A DNA stretch of 64,000 bases from Chryseosolibacter sp964438975 (GTDB taxonomy: Bacteria; Bacteroidota; Bacteroidia; Cytophagales; Cyclobacteriaceae). Both the position numbers and the translations under genes were made by a program. The notes below the pieces were generated by a model. That model searched no databases. It was not told the origin of the DNA and saw only the letters and a list, made by a program, of their open reading frames with translations. Within the stretch, counting starts at the first letter, position 1. Each line of letters opens with the position of its first letter. The stretch is from contig CAYTMU010000015.1 in assembly GCA_964438975.1 (NCBI GenBank), positions 1-64,000 of the forward strand, in the 5' to 3' direction. Positions 9,312-17,735 of this stretch are shown here, piece after piece.

Positions 9312-9343
9312 TTGCGTGAATATGTCTCGAGCCAAAGGAGCGT

Positions 9344-9748
9344 TCAGCTCTTGAGGTATTTCTCGGCTTTCTTTTTCACCATATCGCGATCTGAAGTGAT
9401 GGAAGGATCGCTGTAAACGTGCTGGGATATTTCAGCAACGACTGCCTTCTTGTATCCCAGTTTTTCTGCGATCTGTTCACAGAACACAATCTCGCTGCGG
9501 AAGACCTGGCCATCCATCTTCATCAACTGGATCAAATGATAGAGGTGTTCAAATTTTTCGTCATCGGTAAGAGCAGTGGAGTTGTGGATCGGCTTGGGGT
9601 TTTGCAGCATATCGTTGATCTCCTCCTTGGAAATGCCGTTGGCCTGACCAATGAGGTGAATGAGCTTTGACTCGCGTTCGGCCACGTTTCTATCGCTGGC
9701 CGCAAGGTTGATCAACACGTTAAGCTCTGCTTTCTTATCAAAAATCAT
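9344..9748 (-). CDS. TerB-like (tellurite-resistance/DjlA N-terminal fold) small protein
   Basis: This 134-residue soluble helical protein has no signal peptide. The pattern LINLAASDRNVAERESKLIHLIG (residues 12-34), followed by LIQLMKMDGQVFRSEIVFCEQIAEKLG, is the duplicated acidic-loop helix arrangement of the TerB/DjlA N-terminal domain. Such domains often bind metals or serve as stress-response adaptors; the name does not prove tellurite resistance. It stands alone with its own terminator. A second TerB-like module is fused to the ABC transporter at 24892. Confidence 0.7.
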   Translation of the reverse strand: MIFDKKAELNVLINLAASDRNVAERESKLIHLIGQANGISKEEINDMLQNPKPIHNSTALTDDEKFEHLYHLIQLMKMDGQVFRSEIVFCEQIAEKLGYKKAVVAEISQHVYSDPSITSDRDMVKKKAEKYLKS

Positions 9749-9903
9749 AGTCGGATTTTTATGTTAGGCTTGCAATTTTTACAATTCTACCCTGAAAATT
9801 AAGGAAAAATACGATGTTTTAGTACACAGGCGAAAAAAAGTGCTTTTTTCGAAGTCCATTTAACCCGGCAATACGTTCAGGTCTGTAGGTAAATGGTTTA
9901 GTT

Positions 9904-10590
9904 ATGAAAAGGTTTTTGGTCCTGGTTGCTATTGGTACCATTCCCTTGTTCCCGGCGTTCGCACAGAAGACAGAATCTCGTGTGATCGGTAATTTTTCAG
10001 GGATAAAGGTCGCTGAGGGTGTAGAGGCGTATCTGGAGGAAGGCGATGATACAGCGGTAAAGATTGAGGTCACGGGAGCCGACCCCTCCGATGTAGTCAC
10101 CGAGATTTCGGGTTCCTTCCTAAAGATACACATGCGTGATCGCCTGGGTCTTCGCAATGTGAAAGCGAAGGTCTACGTGACCTACGTCTCTATTGACAAG
10201 CTGTCCGCTAGTTCTGCAGGCAGTATCTATTCCGAAGGACCCATCCGCGCCCGGTCTATCGATATCAATGCATCCAGCGCCGGAACAGTAGATATCACGT
10301 TGGACGGGGGCATAGCCAGGATAACCTCGTCGAGTGCGGGAGACGTTGAGTTGAAGGGAAAAGTCCGGGAGATCAGTGTCGAAGCCTCGAGTGCAGGCAA
10401 GGTTGACGCATATGATCTGGCTGCCGAAAATGTTACAGCCGAAGCCTCGAGTGGAGGCACGGTTAAGCTGAACGTTCGGGAGTCGCTTGTGGCAAACGCG
10501 AGCTCGGGCGGGAATATCCGGTTTCGGGGCAATCCGAGGCGCTCCAATACCAAATCGACCAGCGGAGGGTCGGTAAAGAAGTCAGATTAG
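9904..10590 (+). CDS. Exported DUF2807 (GIN domain) protein
   Basis: The 228-residue protein starts with a signal peptide (MKRFLVLVAIGTIPLFPAFAQ). The rest is a right-handed beta-helix-like repeat of the head GIN domain (DUF2807): NFSGIKVAEGVEAYLEEG near 30-47, then repeated short turns such as SASSAGSIYSEG, NASSAGTVDITL, EASSAGKVDAY and EASSGGTVKL. The recurring SSAG/SSGG turns are roughly 20 residues apart. DUF2807 proteins are common surface or periplasmic proteins in Bacteroidota with no settled function. It precedes glnN, but a separate promoter-like site for glnN lies between them. Confidence 0.85.
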   Translation: MKRFLVLVAIGTIPLFPAFAQKTESRVIGNFSGIKVAEGVEAYLEEGDDTAVKIEVTGADPSDVVTEISGSFLKIHMRDRLGLRNVKAKVYVTYVSIDKLSASSAGSIYSEGPIRARSIDINASSAGTVDITLDGGIARITSSSAGDVELKGKVREISVEASSAGKVDAYDLAAENVTAEASSGGTVKLNVRESLVANASSGGNIRFRGNPRRSNTKSTSGGSVKKSD

Positions 10591-10619
10591 CCCCTCGTCT
10601 CTGTAAAACAGGGTTAAAA

Positions 10620-10650
10620 TTGACCCTATGCAATCGTATTCTTAACTTTT
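10620..10650 (+). promoter_or_regulatory. Putative promoter for glnN
   Basis: TTG at 10620-10622 and TAACTTTT at 10643-10650 (one mismatch to TAnnTTTG) are 20 bp apart, matching Bacteroidota -33/-7 spacing. This leaves about a 70-nt leader before glnN. Confidence 0.4.
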
Positions 10651-10725
10651 TTTTGGGATATATGCCTTATTTTTTAGGCAGTTATCTACTTTTAGCGCCA
10701 AATTCCACTAAACACAACCTTATTT

Positions 10726-12888
10726 ATGGCGCACTTACGTTTCGAAGCTCTCAAACAACTCAACGAGCGTCCCCCTGTTCATGTCGAAGTACCAACACCG
10801 TTTGTCTCCAAGTTTTTTGGGGAGAATGTGTACGGTATGGACCAGATGCGGGCCACGCTATCACCTGCGATATTCAAGAAGGTTAGTACTGCTATCAAGA
10901 ATCACGAAAAGATTGACGAGGCTACGGCAGATGCCGTTGCTTCAGCGGCGAAATCGTGGGCGATGAGCAAAGGAGCGACGCATTTTACGCACTGGTTCCA
11001 GCCGATGACCGGTGGTACGGCTGAAAAGCACGATTCGTTTTTCGATGCGATTGCCGGGATTGAAAAATTCAAGGGTAGTGAGTTGGTACAGCAGGAGCCA
11101 GACGCGTCATCTTTCCCCAGCGGTGGTATTCGTACGACATTTGAGGCGCGCGGATATACGGCATGGGATCCTACATCCCCCATGTTCCTCTACCAGACCA
11201 CGCTTTGTATCCCTACGATATTTGTCTCGTATACTGGCGACACGCTCGACACGAAAGCACCGTTGCTGAAAGCGCTGCAGGCGGTGGACCTGAATGCCAC
11301 GAAAGTTTGCCAGCTATTTGATAAGGAAATTCAGAAAGTCGTTGCATCGTTAGGGGCGGAACAGGAGTACTTTGTGGTCGACAAGGGGCTATTCCAGTCG
11401 CGCCCCGACCTCGTGATGGCGGGCCGCACGGTCTTTGGCCATGCGCCGGCGCGTGGTCAGCAGATGGAGGACCATTACTTTGCGTCGATCCCTGAGAGGA
11501 TCATCGATTATATGCGCGACTTCGAGATCGAATGCTGGAAGCTTGGTATCCCGATTCGCACGCGTCACAACGAGGTGGCGCCGAGTCAGTTCGAAGTGGC
11601 TCCGCTCTTTGAGGAGGCCAACGTTGCCAATGATCACAACCAGCTCACGATGGATATCATGATGCGTGTCGCAGATCGCCACGGCTTGAAGATCCTTTTT
11701 CACGAGAAGCCGTTTGCCGGTCTTAACGGTAGCGGTAAGCACAACAACTGGTCGTTGATCACGGATACCGGTGTCAACCTGTTCGCTCCCACCAGCAGCG
11801 CCCGCGATAACCTGATGTTCCTCACGTTCTTCATCACGACTATCAAAGCGGTGCATGAGTACTCGGATTTGCTTCGCGCAAGTGTGGCGACGCCAGGAAA
11901 CGACTTCCGTCTCGGCGCCAACGAGGCACCTCCGGCGATTATGTCGGTCTTCATCGGTTCTCAGATGAGTGCTGTACTCGACGAACTTGAAAGTAAGGGC
12001 AACGTCAAAATCGAGAAGGGTGATAACATGTATATGAAACTCGGTATCTCGCAGATACCTGAGATCATCCTTGATGCTACAGACCGCAACAGGACTTCGC
12101 CGTTTGCCTTCACGGGTAACAAGTTTGAGTTCCGGGCAGTGGGTGGTAGCGATAACTGCGCTACGCCGATGACGATCCTGAACCTGATTGTCGCCGAACA
12201 ACTCGACCATTTCCACAGTGCTGTGACGGCACAAATCGAGAAAGGTGAAGAGAAGCGGCTCGCGATTGTGAATGTCCTGCGCCAGTATATCAAGGAATCA
12301 AAAGATATTCGCTTTGAAGGCGATGGTTATTCCGACGAGTGGGTGAAAGAGGCTGCCAAGAGAAAACTCGGTAACTTCAAGGATGCACCGCGTGCTATGG
12401 AAGCGTACATAAGCAAGAAGGCTTTGCACGTGTTTGAGAAACACGGCGTGATGTCGCACAAGGAAGTTGAGGCACGTACCGAGATCCGTTTGGAGGCGTT
12501 CATCAAGAGGGTACAGATCGAAGGGCGCGTGATTGGAGATCTGGCGATGAACCATATTATCCCGACGGCCATCGCCTATCAGAATAAGCTGATCGCCAAT
12601 GCGAACGGACTCGCTGGGTTGGGTATCGACAACAAGGCTGTGGTTCAGACCATCAAACAGATATCCGGTCATATCGATATCATCCAGACCAATGTCCGCA
12701 ACATGATCGAAGCGCGTAAGAAGGCGAACAAGATCGTTGATGCGAAGGAGCGTGCGCTTGCGTACTGCGATGATATAAAGGAGAAATACTTTGAGGTTAT
12801 CCGCGATTCGGTTGATAAACTGGAGTTGCTGGTCGATAATGGCGACTGGCCGTTGGCGAAATACCGCGAGCTGTTGTTCCTGAGATAG
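10726..12888 (+). CDS. glnN: Type III glutamine synthetase
   Basis: This 720-residue enzyme makes glutamine from glutamate, ammonia and ATP. The length and the start (MAHLRFEALKQLNERPP) are those of the large type III (GlnN) enzymes of Bacteroidota and cyanobacteria, not the roughly 450-residue type I. Diagnostic segments are FTHWFQPMTGGTAEKHDSF near residue 88, the catalytic NGSGKHNNWS near 335 and FEFRAVGGSDNCATP near 465. The C-terminal helical region is complete. A promoter-like site lies upstream and a strong hairpin terminator follows 22 bp after the stop, so it is probably a single-gene transcript. Confidence 0.96.
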   Translation: MAHLRFEALKQLNERPPVHVEVPTPFVSKFFGENVYGMDQMRATLSPAIFKKVSTAIKNHEKIDEATADAVASAAKSWAMSKGATHFTHWFQPMTGGTAEKHDSFFDAIAGIEKFKGSELVQQEPDASSFPSGGIRTTFEARGYTAWDPTSPMFLYQTTLCIPTIFVSYTGDTLDTKAPLLKALQAVDLNATKVCQLFDKEIQKVVASLGAEQEYFVVDKGLFQSRPDLVMAGRTVFGHAPARGQQMEDHYFASIPERIIDYMRDFEIECWKLGIPIRTRHNEVAPSQFEVAPLFEEANVANDHNQLTMDIMMRVADRHGLKILFHEKPFAGLNGSGKHNNWSLITDTGVNLFAPTSSARDNLMFLTFFITTIKAVHEYSDLLRASVATPGNDFRLGANEAPPAIMSVFIGSQMSAVLDELESKGNVKIEKGDNMYMKLGISQIPEIILDATDRNRTSPFAFTGNKFEFRAVGGSDNCATPMTILNLIVAEQLDHFHSAVTAQIEKGEEKRLAIVNVLRQYIKESKDIRFEGDGYSDEWVKEAAKRKLGNFKDAPRAMEAYISKKALHVFEKHGVMSHKEVEARTEIRLEAFIKRVQIEGRVIGDLAMNHIIPTAIAYQNKLIANANGLAGLGIDNKAVVQTIKQISGHIDIIQTNVRNMIEARKKANKIVDAKERALAYCDDIKEKYFEVIRDSVDKLELLVDNGDWPLAKYRELLFLR

Positions 12889-12902
12889 GAAGCTGTTAGA
12901 AT

Positions 12903-12935
12903 AAAAAAAGGCTGTCCGCAAGACAGCTTTTTTTG
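12903..12935. terminator. Intrinsic terminator after glnN
   Basis: The stem GCTGTC (12911-12916) pairs with GACAGC (12922-12927) around a CGCAA loop, with seven A before it and a run of T after it. The symmetrical A and T runs would let it work on both strands. Confidence 0.85.
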
Positions 12936-12950
12936 TTGAGTTGCATTTGA

Positions 12951-13063
12951 AATACAATAGCACGAAGGACACAAAGAACCACAAAGAGCACCATGAAATT
13001 CAAAAAAAAACATCGTGTCCTTCGTGGTTCTTAGTGTACTTTGTGCTATTGTATTAAAATACC
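12951..13063. repeat. Dispersed palindromic repeat, family A copy 2
   Basis: This is an imperfect inverted repeat of about 113 bp. The left arm begins AATACAATAGCACGAAGG and the right arm ends TTTGTGCTATTGTATT. Inside are the shared words GGACACAAAGAACCACAAAG and TCCTTCGTGGTTCTTAG. Confidence 0.8.
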
Positions 13064-13075
13064 TAATACATTAAA

Positions 13076-13137
13076 ATGCCAGGTCACAATGTCCACGAAG
13101 AACCACAAAGCACACAACGAAATCTAAAAGCCATCGT
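13076..13137. repeat. Dispersed palindromic repeat, family A copy 3, left part before the gap
   Basis: It carries CCACGAAGAACCACAAAG. Its last 45 bp (13093-13137) are identical to the first 45 bp after the gap (13238-13282). Confidence 0.8.
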
Positions 13138-13237
13138 NNNNNNNNNNNNNNNNNNNNNNNNNNNNNNNNNNNNNNNNNNNNNNNNNNNNNNNNNNNNNNN
13201 NNNNNNNNNNNNNNNNNNNNNNNNNNNNNNNNNNNNN
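13138..13237. other. Assembly gap, 100 N
   Basis: Exactly 100 N, with the same 45-bp sequence touching both edges. This suggests two contig ends that overlap and were not merged. Confidence 0.98.
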
Positions 13238-13297
13238 CCACGAAGAACCACAAAGCACACAACGAAATCTAAAAGCCATCGTGACCTTCGTGCTACT
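13238..13297. repeat. Dispersed palindromic repeat, family A copy 3, right part after the gap
   Basis: The first 45 bp repeat the left flank of the gap exactly. The end reads GACCTTCGTGCTACTGCATT and touches the stop codon of the S41 protease gene at 13301. Confidence 0.8.
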
Positions 13298-13300
13298 GCA

Positions 13301-14950
13301 TTAGTTTCCGGTATTCAGAATCTTACGGTATTTCTCGTCGCTGTGCAGTATCTCGATCGCTGATTTGACTTCGTCGTCGTGCTCGAAGGCGGATTCAATC
13401 CGGCCGCGGTCGAGGTGGTGGCGCGCGACGATCTCCTGTTGCAGCATGCGCTTGATCTGATCTTTATAAGTGATCAACTCGTTCTTCTTGCTGTCGTTCA
13501 GCTTCGCGGTCATCTGATCAAGCTGGCCTTTTAGTCCCTCGTAGTATTTTTCTTTCTTCGCCTCTTCGGCAAGCTGCTGCAATCCGTACTCGATATAGGA
13601 TTTGTAGGAGTAGTCCTTATTCTTCATCCAGGCGAGGAAGTGCTGGTAGTCCGCCTCGCTCAACGTGAACTCACGCGGATTGACGGGTGCGGGGTGCCGG
13701 TGCACCCACTCCGTGACATAATCGAAGATCAGACCTTTTTCGACCAGGACCTGGGTCAACGGGTGTGCGTCGATATTCTCGATCTTGATGTCGGGGTCGA
13801 CACCTCCGCCGTCGTAGACAGTCCGGCCATGGGTGGTCTTAAACGCCTGCTTGATCGAATCAGGAATTGAAAGCACACTGCCATCTTCCCGGCGATGGCT
13901 ATAGTCGAGAACCTGGATACACCTTCCCGCAGGCGTGTAATATTTGGCGGTTGTCACCTTGAGTTGCGAGTTGTAGGAGAGTGGGCGGCTTACCTGTACC
14001 AATCCCTTTCCAAATGACTTCTCGCCGATGATGACACCGCGATCGTAGTCCTGAAGTGTTCCGGCGACGATCTCGGAAGCTGACGCGCTTCCGCGGTTGA
14101 TCAGGACCGCTATCGGAATTTCGGTGTTCAAGGGGTTGTTGAGTGTTTCATATTTAAGGTTGTTCTCAGGGATCTTCCCTTGGGTGCTGACCACGAGCTT
14201 TCCCTTAGGGATAAAAAGATTGGTGATGTTGACAGCCTCGATCAGCAGTCCTCCGGGGTTGTTCCGAAGATCGAGGACAACGCCTTTGGCACCCTTCGCG
14301 ATCAGGTCAGTCAACGCGCCTCTCACTTCCTTGCCCGCGTCAGGAGTGAAGTCGGACAGGTGAATGTACGCAATGTCGTTGCCGATCATTCCATAGAATG
14401 GAACGTTGTTGACCTTTACCTTCTCGCGACGGAATTGAAGCTCGAGAGGTTTATCTGCACCGTACCGCTTTATTGTGAGATTTACAGTGGTGCCTACTTG
14501 CCCTTTCATCAACTGGCTGGCCTCTTCCCGTGAGAGCTTGCTGAGGTCCACTCCATCGATCCTGATGATCTCATCGCTGATGCGGAGTCCGCCTTTCTGC
14601 GCTCCGAAGCCTTCGATTATCATGGTCACTACCGTGCGACCATCGATCTCGCGCGTAACCGCTCCGATGCCCCCGTATTGTCCGGTATTCATCGTACGGT
14701 AATCTTCAACTTCGTCTTCAGGAATGTAGTTCGTATACGGATCGAGCGATGCAAGCATCGCGTCTATCCCCGTGCGGATAAGCTTGTTTGGATTGACTTC
14801 GTCCACGTATAGCGCATTCACCTCTTTAAAGAGCGTCGCGAAAATGTCGAGATTCTTGGCGATCTCGAAGTACCGATCGGCCGGATTAGTGAACGACAGT
14901 CCTACAGTCGCTCCGATCACACACATTAGGACGATAATTCTCTTTTTCAT
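13301..14950 (-). CDS. S41-family C-terminal processing peptidase
   Basis: This 549-residue serine protease has an N-terminal signal or anchor segment (MKKRIIVLMCVIGATVGLSF). After a helical region comes a PDZ domain (GGIGAVTREIDGRTVVTMI to SDEIIRIDGVDLS). The S41 catalytic core follows with LRNNPGGLL, the nucleophile motif GSASASEIVAG and the general-base lysine segment GEKSFGKGLVQ. Tail-specific proteases of this kind degrade or trim envelope proteins from the C-terminus; the target is not known. The ATG at 14950 starts the signal sequence directly; a longer frame to 14989 runs into repeat DNA and is not preferred. Confidence 0.92.
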   Translation of the reverse strand: MKKRIIVLMCVIGATVGLSFTNPADRYFEIAKNLDIFATLFKEVNALYVDEVNPNKLIRTGIDAMLASLDPYTNYIPEDEVEDYRTMNTGQYGGIGAVTREIDGRTVVTMIIEGFGAQKGGLRISDEIIRIDGVDLSKLSREEASQLMKGQVGTTVNLTIKRYGADKPLELQFRREKVKVNNVPFYGMIGNDIAYIHLSDFTPDAGKEVRGALTDLIAKGAKGVVLDLRNNPGGLLIEAVNITNLFIPKGKLVVSTQGKIPENNLKYETLNNPLNTEIPIAVLINRGSASASEIVAGTLQDYDRGVIIGEKSFGKGLVQVSRPLSYNSQLKVTTAKYYTPAGRCIQVLDYSHRREDGSVLSIPDSIKQAFKTTHGRTVYDGGGVDPDIKIENIDAHPLTQVLVEKGLIFDYVTEWVHRHPAPVNPREFTLSEADYQHFLAWMKNKDYSYKSYIEYGLQQLAEEAKKEKYYEGLKGQLDQMTAKLNDSKKNELITYKDQIKRMLQQEIVARHHLDRGRIESAFEHDDEVKSAIEILHSDEKYRKILNTGN

Positions 14951-14955
14951 CAGGA

Positions 14956-14963
14956 TGAAGATA
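14956..14963 (-). promoter_or_regulatory. Weak -7-like box ahead of the S41 gene
   Basis: It reads TATCTTCA on the minus strand, one base off TAnnTTTG and 5 bp before the ATG. The flanking phrase (AGATAGTGAAAATGG on the plus strand) recurs beside the repeats at 54634 and 57027. Confidence 0.25.
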
Positions 14964-14971
14964 GTGAAAAT

Positions 14972-15055
14972 GGTCCACAGTCCACACACTGTCCTCGACT
15001 GTGGACCGTCGACTGTTGTCTCAGACTGTGGACCGTCGACCGTGGACCGTGGACC
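14972..15055. repeat. Dispersed palindromic repeat, family B copy 1
   Basis: It is made of GTGGACCGTCGAC-type words and their complements: GGTCCACAGTCCACAC at the left, CGACTGTGGACCGTCGACTG in the centre, and CCGTCGACCGTGGACCGTGG at the right. It fills the space between the start of the S41 gene and the stop codon of the dipeptidase gene at 15058. Confidence 0.85.
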
Positions 15056-15057
15056 AA

Positions 15058-16122
15058 CTAAAGGGCACGCTGGAGAAATCGCAGCCAGTTGCCGTGAGAT
15101 ATATTGACTACATCCTCCTCGGTGTACCCTCGCTTCTTCAGCAATGCGGGTATCTTTTGCAGGTCGGCGATGGTGTCGACATCATAGGGATTCTGCTCCT
15201 TCCCGAATGCGCCGTCGAGGTCGGAGCCGATGCCGATGTGAAGAGCGTTGCCGGCGATCTGGCAGATGTGGTCCATGTGGTCTATCAATGCGTTCAGATT
15301 GCAATTCATCTGTCGCGGGTCTGAAAGCCCGCGCTTCCAGTCTGGAACTATCATCCACGCATCCAGCACGCCACCGATCACAGCACCCCTGGTGATGAGT
15401 TCTTTTATCTGGTCGTCACTGAATTGCCGGTTATGATTGACCAGCGTCCTGCAATTATTATGACTTGCCCAGACAGGACCTGTGAAATGATCCATGGCCT
15501 CCCAGAAACTGTCGTCGCAGAGATGTGTGGCATCGAGAATGATGTTCAATTTCTCCATTTCTTTCAACAGTGCGCGACCGCTGGATCCCATGAAGCCGGT
15601 GGCGTCGGTGCCTTGTGCATATCTGCCCGGACCGTAATGGGCGGGGCCGAGCGCTCGCAATCCGTATTCATACGCCCGTTCGAGGTGATGCAACGTCACA
15701 ATGGAGTCAGCACCCTCGAGACTGAGGATATAGCCGATCGGCTTCTTTTCCGCGGTGGTCGTTTCCCACCGTTGCAGATGTTGTTCGATGTCGGGCCAGG
15801 ATGTCAATTGCACGAGTTCACCATCGTCTTCCATGGCCCGGTACCATGCGAGTTGCGCCTGGGTCTGCGCCCATGCTTGCTCGGGGGAATTCCAGCCCGG
15901 TAGCGGGTTGCCCGGTGCCACATAACGCGCGATCTGGGTGGCGACGACGATCGCGATGTTGCCCCGGCGAAGCTCTGGGAAACACACGGTTGAATTTCCC
16001 CGGTCGGGTTTGTCGGTCATCCCATTTTCGCGATTCCGGATATCGTCGATCGTTCTTCGAAGATCGCGATTCCATTCCATCGCATTCATGCTGAGGTCCA
16101 GATGTGCGTCTACTAACAACAT
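15058..16122 (-). CDS. Membrane dipeptidase-like enzyme, peptidase family M19
   Basis: This 354-residue zinc hydrolase shows M19 landmarks: the metal-binding DAHLDL at residues 5-10, LSLEGADS near 131, DATHLCDDSFW near 192 and SHNNCR near 216. No signal peptide is visible, so it is probably cytoplasmic. M19 enzymes hydrolyse dipeptides and tolerate D-residues at the C-terminal position. That fits the upstream genes for a D-TA-family PLP enzyme, RidA and a GntP permease, read in the same direction. The exact substrate cannot be told. Confidence 0.88.
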   Translation of the reverse strand: MLLVDAHLDLSMNAMEWNRDLRRTIDDIRNRENGMTDKPDRGNSTVCFPELRRGNIAIVVATQIARYVAPGNPLPGWNSPEQAWAQTQAQLAWYRAMEDDGELVQLTSWPDIEQHLQRWETTTAEKKPIGYILSLEGADSIVTLHHLERAYEYGLRALGPAHYGPGRYAQGTDATGFMGSSGRALLKEMEKLNIILDATHLCDDSFWEAMDHFTGPVWASHNNCRTLVNHNRQFSDDQIKELITRGAVIGGVLDAWMIVPDWKRGLSDPRQMNCNLNALIDHMDHICQIAGNALHIGIGSDLDGAFGKEQNPYDVDTIADLQKIPALLKKRGYTEEDVVNISHGNWLRFLQRAL

Positions 16123-16138
16123 AGATGTTTGTTTATTG

Positions 16139-16160
16139 CTGTCTGACTGTTATCAGACAG
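16139..16160 (-). other. Intercistronic hairpin between the D-TA-family and dipeptidase genes
   Basis: A perfect 8-bp stem, CTGTCTGA (16139-16146) with TCAGACAG (16153-16160), has a 6-nt loop. It overlaps the stop codon of the upstream gene. No T run follows on the minus strand, so it is more likely an mRNA-processing or stability element than a terminator. Confidence 0.5.
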
Positions 16161-17262
16161 TAAGTCGTCTCTTCCTCGACAGGATCGGCCAGGTATCGAC
16201 AAGTGTGTTCTCTGTGCTGATCGCCGCTTCGTCATATAACGCAACAGTGGGACAAATGTGATGCGGTACTCCGTAGAAAACATGTCCGGGCAGGTAGCCA
16301 TGTGGTGTCGCGCTCTCCCAGACCATATGCTCTTCGCTGTGGCCGATCGGCGTAAGACCGGGTCCGTTGAGCAGGTATACGCGATTCGTCAATGGGTTCT
16401 CCGAAGCGATTGACTTATGACCGAGATCCAGGCACAGAGTAGTTGCGCTGGGTACGCTGATGACGCGGGTTACGACCAGGGCAGCGAACTCGAATGCTTG
16501 TTCGGTGAGAAGTTGCTGGTACCCCTTATCCCAGAAAACAAAAGTCCCCGGACTTGTCTCCACATCCTTTCGTTTGGCGTGAATGGGGAATGTAGGTGTT
16601 CCTCCCGCGACAACGACGGGATCTATCCCGGTAGATTCCGTTATCGCGTGTTTCATCTTCAGGACTCCAGCAAATGCTTCATCGCATTTCCTGGTGCGTT
16701 CAGCAAAGTCGGCGTCACCGATGTGTCCGTCGTAGGCGTGAAGTCCGACAAACACAATTTCTTCATTCGTGAGGGCTTCCATGAATACCGCCATGGCGTT
16801 CTCTCCCGGTGCGACGCCGCTGCGGTTCATGCCTACGTTGAGGTCGATGAATACTCTGGCTTTGGATCGATGTAACCATGCTTCGCTCGAGAGCTCACTA
16901 AGTGATAACTCATTGTCTACGAGGCACGAAAACAATATCTCAGGGAATCGCGCCTGTAGTTCAAGGAATCGCTTCACTTTCGGACCCACTGGCTGGTAGG
17001 CGAGTAATATATCCTTTGCGTTGGCGCGGGCCAGCATCTCGGCTTCGGCGATAGTAGCACATTTGAATTTGCCGATCCCGGCCTGGAGCATCAGGCGAAT
17101 TACGTCCGGGCACTTATTGGTTTTGACATGCGGTCTTAGATGCGCCGGGTCGCCGATCATTGCTACTGCTGTCGCAATGTTATTTACAACACGCTCTTTG
17201 TATATGACCAATGCGGGCGTGTCAAGCTTTGAAATATTTGAAAGAGTATACTCGTCAGTCAT
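16153..17262 (-). CDS. D-threonine aldolase / D-serine dehydratase family PLP enzyme
   Basis: This 369-residue enzyme has an alanine-racemase-type N-terminal barrel. The PLP lysine is probably K47 in PHVKTNK (residues 44-50), and the C-terminal metal site is HHIC at 334-337. The family holds D-threonine aldolases and eukaryote-type D-serine dehydratases. From memory, the dehydratases use a His-x-Cys zinc pair and the aldolases a His-x-Asp pair; this protein has His335-x-Cys337. With RidA next to it, which clears the 2-aminoacrylate made by serine dehydratases, a D-serine dehydratase activity is reasonable but not shown. The start overlaps the end of the RidA gene by 8 bp, implying translational coupling. 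Confidence 0.85.
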   Translation of the reverse strand: MTDEYTLSNISKLDTPALVIYKERVVNNIATAVAMIGDPAHLRPHVKTNKCPDVIRLMLQAGIGKFKCATIAEAEMLARANAKDILLAYQPVGPKVKRFLELQARFPEILFSCLVDNELSLSELSSEAWLHRSKARVFIDLNVGMNRSGVAPGENAMAVFMEALTNEEIVFVGLHAYDGHIGDADFAERTRKCDEAFAGVLKMKHAITESTGIDPVVVAGGTPTFPIHAKRKDVETSPGTFVFWDKGYQQLLTEQAFEFAALVVTRVISVPSATTLCLDLGHKSIASENPLTNRVYLLNGPGLTPIGHSEEHMVWESATPHGYLPGHVFYGVPHHICPTVALYDEAAISTENTLVDTWPILSRKRRLTV

Positions 17263-17725
17263 CGCGTGTTAATTCGAATATTGCTTCGATTTCTACGGCG
17301 ATGTTTCCTGGCAATGAGCCCATGCCGACCGCACTACGCACACCCACCCCGTTGTCTTCACCCCATATCCGCGCGAACAATTCGCTGCATCCATTGATAA
17401 CGTAAGGATGCTGCCCGAAGTCCGGCGTACTATTGACCATTCCCAAGACCTTTACCACACGTCCGATGTGGTCGAGACTTCCGAGTTGCGCCTTGAGTGT
17501 GGCAAGAATGGTCAGTCCGACTTGTTGCGCCGCGATCTTTCCTTCGTCCGGGTCAATGTTCTGACCGACTTTTCCCGTGATCAGTGAACCATCTTCCCGC
17601 ACGGGTCCATGCCCCGACACGTATATCAGGTTATCGACGCGCAGTATGGGTTTATAGACACCGGCCGGCTTTGGTGCCGGCGGCAGTGTAAGTCCGAGTT
17701 TGGCGAAGCGTTCTTCCGCAGTCAT
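17255..17725 (-). CDS. RidA/YjgF-family protein
   Basis: This 156-residue protein of the RidA (YjgF/YER057c/UK114) family fits enamine/imine deaminases that hydrolyse reactive 2-aminoacrylate. Family features are VDNLIYVSGHGPVREDG near residues 30-46, the GKVGQN segment and the C-terminal VEIEAIFEL strand. The usual substrate-binding arginine region reads GVGVRSAVGMGSLPGN (about 127-142). It is somewhat longer than the common 125-130-residue form, as in the RidA-like members that sit with amino-acid lyases. It lies 10 bp after gntP and overlaps the PLP enzyme gene, so these genes probably form one operon. Confidence 0.9.
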   Translation of the reverse strand: MTAEERFAKLGLTLPPAPKPAGVYKPILRVDNLIYVSGHGPVREDGSLITGKVGQNIDPDEGKIAAQQVGLTILATLKAQLGSLDHIGRVVKVLGMVNSTPDFGQHPYVINGCSELFARIWGEDNGVGVRSAVGMGSLPGNIAVEIEAIFELTRDD

Positions 17726-17735
17726 GTCTATACGT

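Larger units (their letters stand above)
12889..13300. other. Gene-free stretch: terminator, two family A repeats and an assembly gap
   Basis: These 412 bp between the ends of glnN and the S41 protease gene contain the glnN terminator, one full palindromic repeat (12951-13063), a second repeat split by 100 N, and nothing that looks like a gene. Confidence 0.85.

Noticed and set aside
9831..9851. AT-rich hairpin CGAAAAAA/TTTTTTCG before the DUF2807 gene
   Set aside because: The pairing is almost only A-T and could arise by chance; no gene ends at that place.
11389..12234. Long open frame (281 codons) on the minus strand inside glnN
   Set aside because: It lies wholly within a clear type III glutamine synthetase gene and has a low-complexity, Arg/His-rich composition typical of antisense shadows.
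13071..13363. Open frames that run through the N gap at 13138-13237
   Set aside because: Same artefact; the flanks are repeat DNA.
14972..15055. Possible CRISPR-like array in the GTGGACC/GTCGAC repeats
   Set aside because: The units are short, inverted and not evenly spaced, there are no unique spacers, and no cas genes are present.
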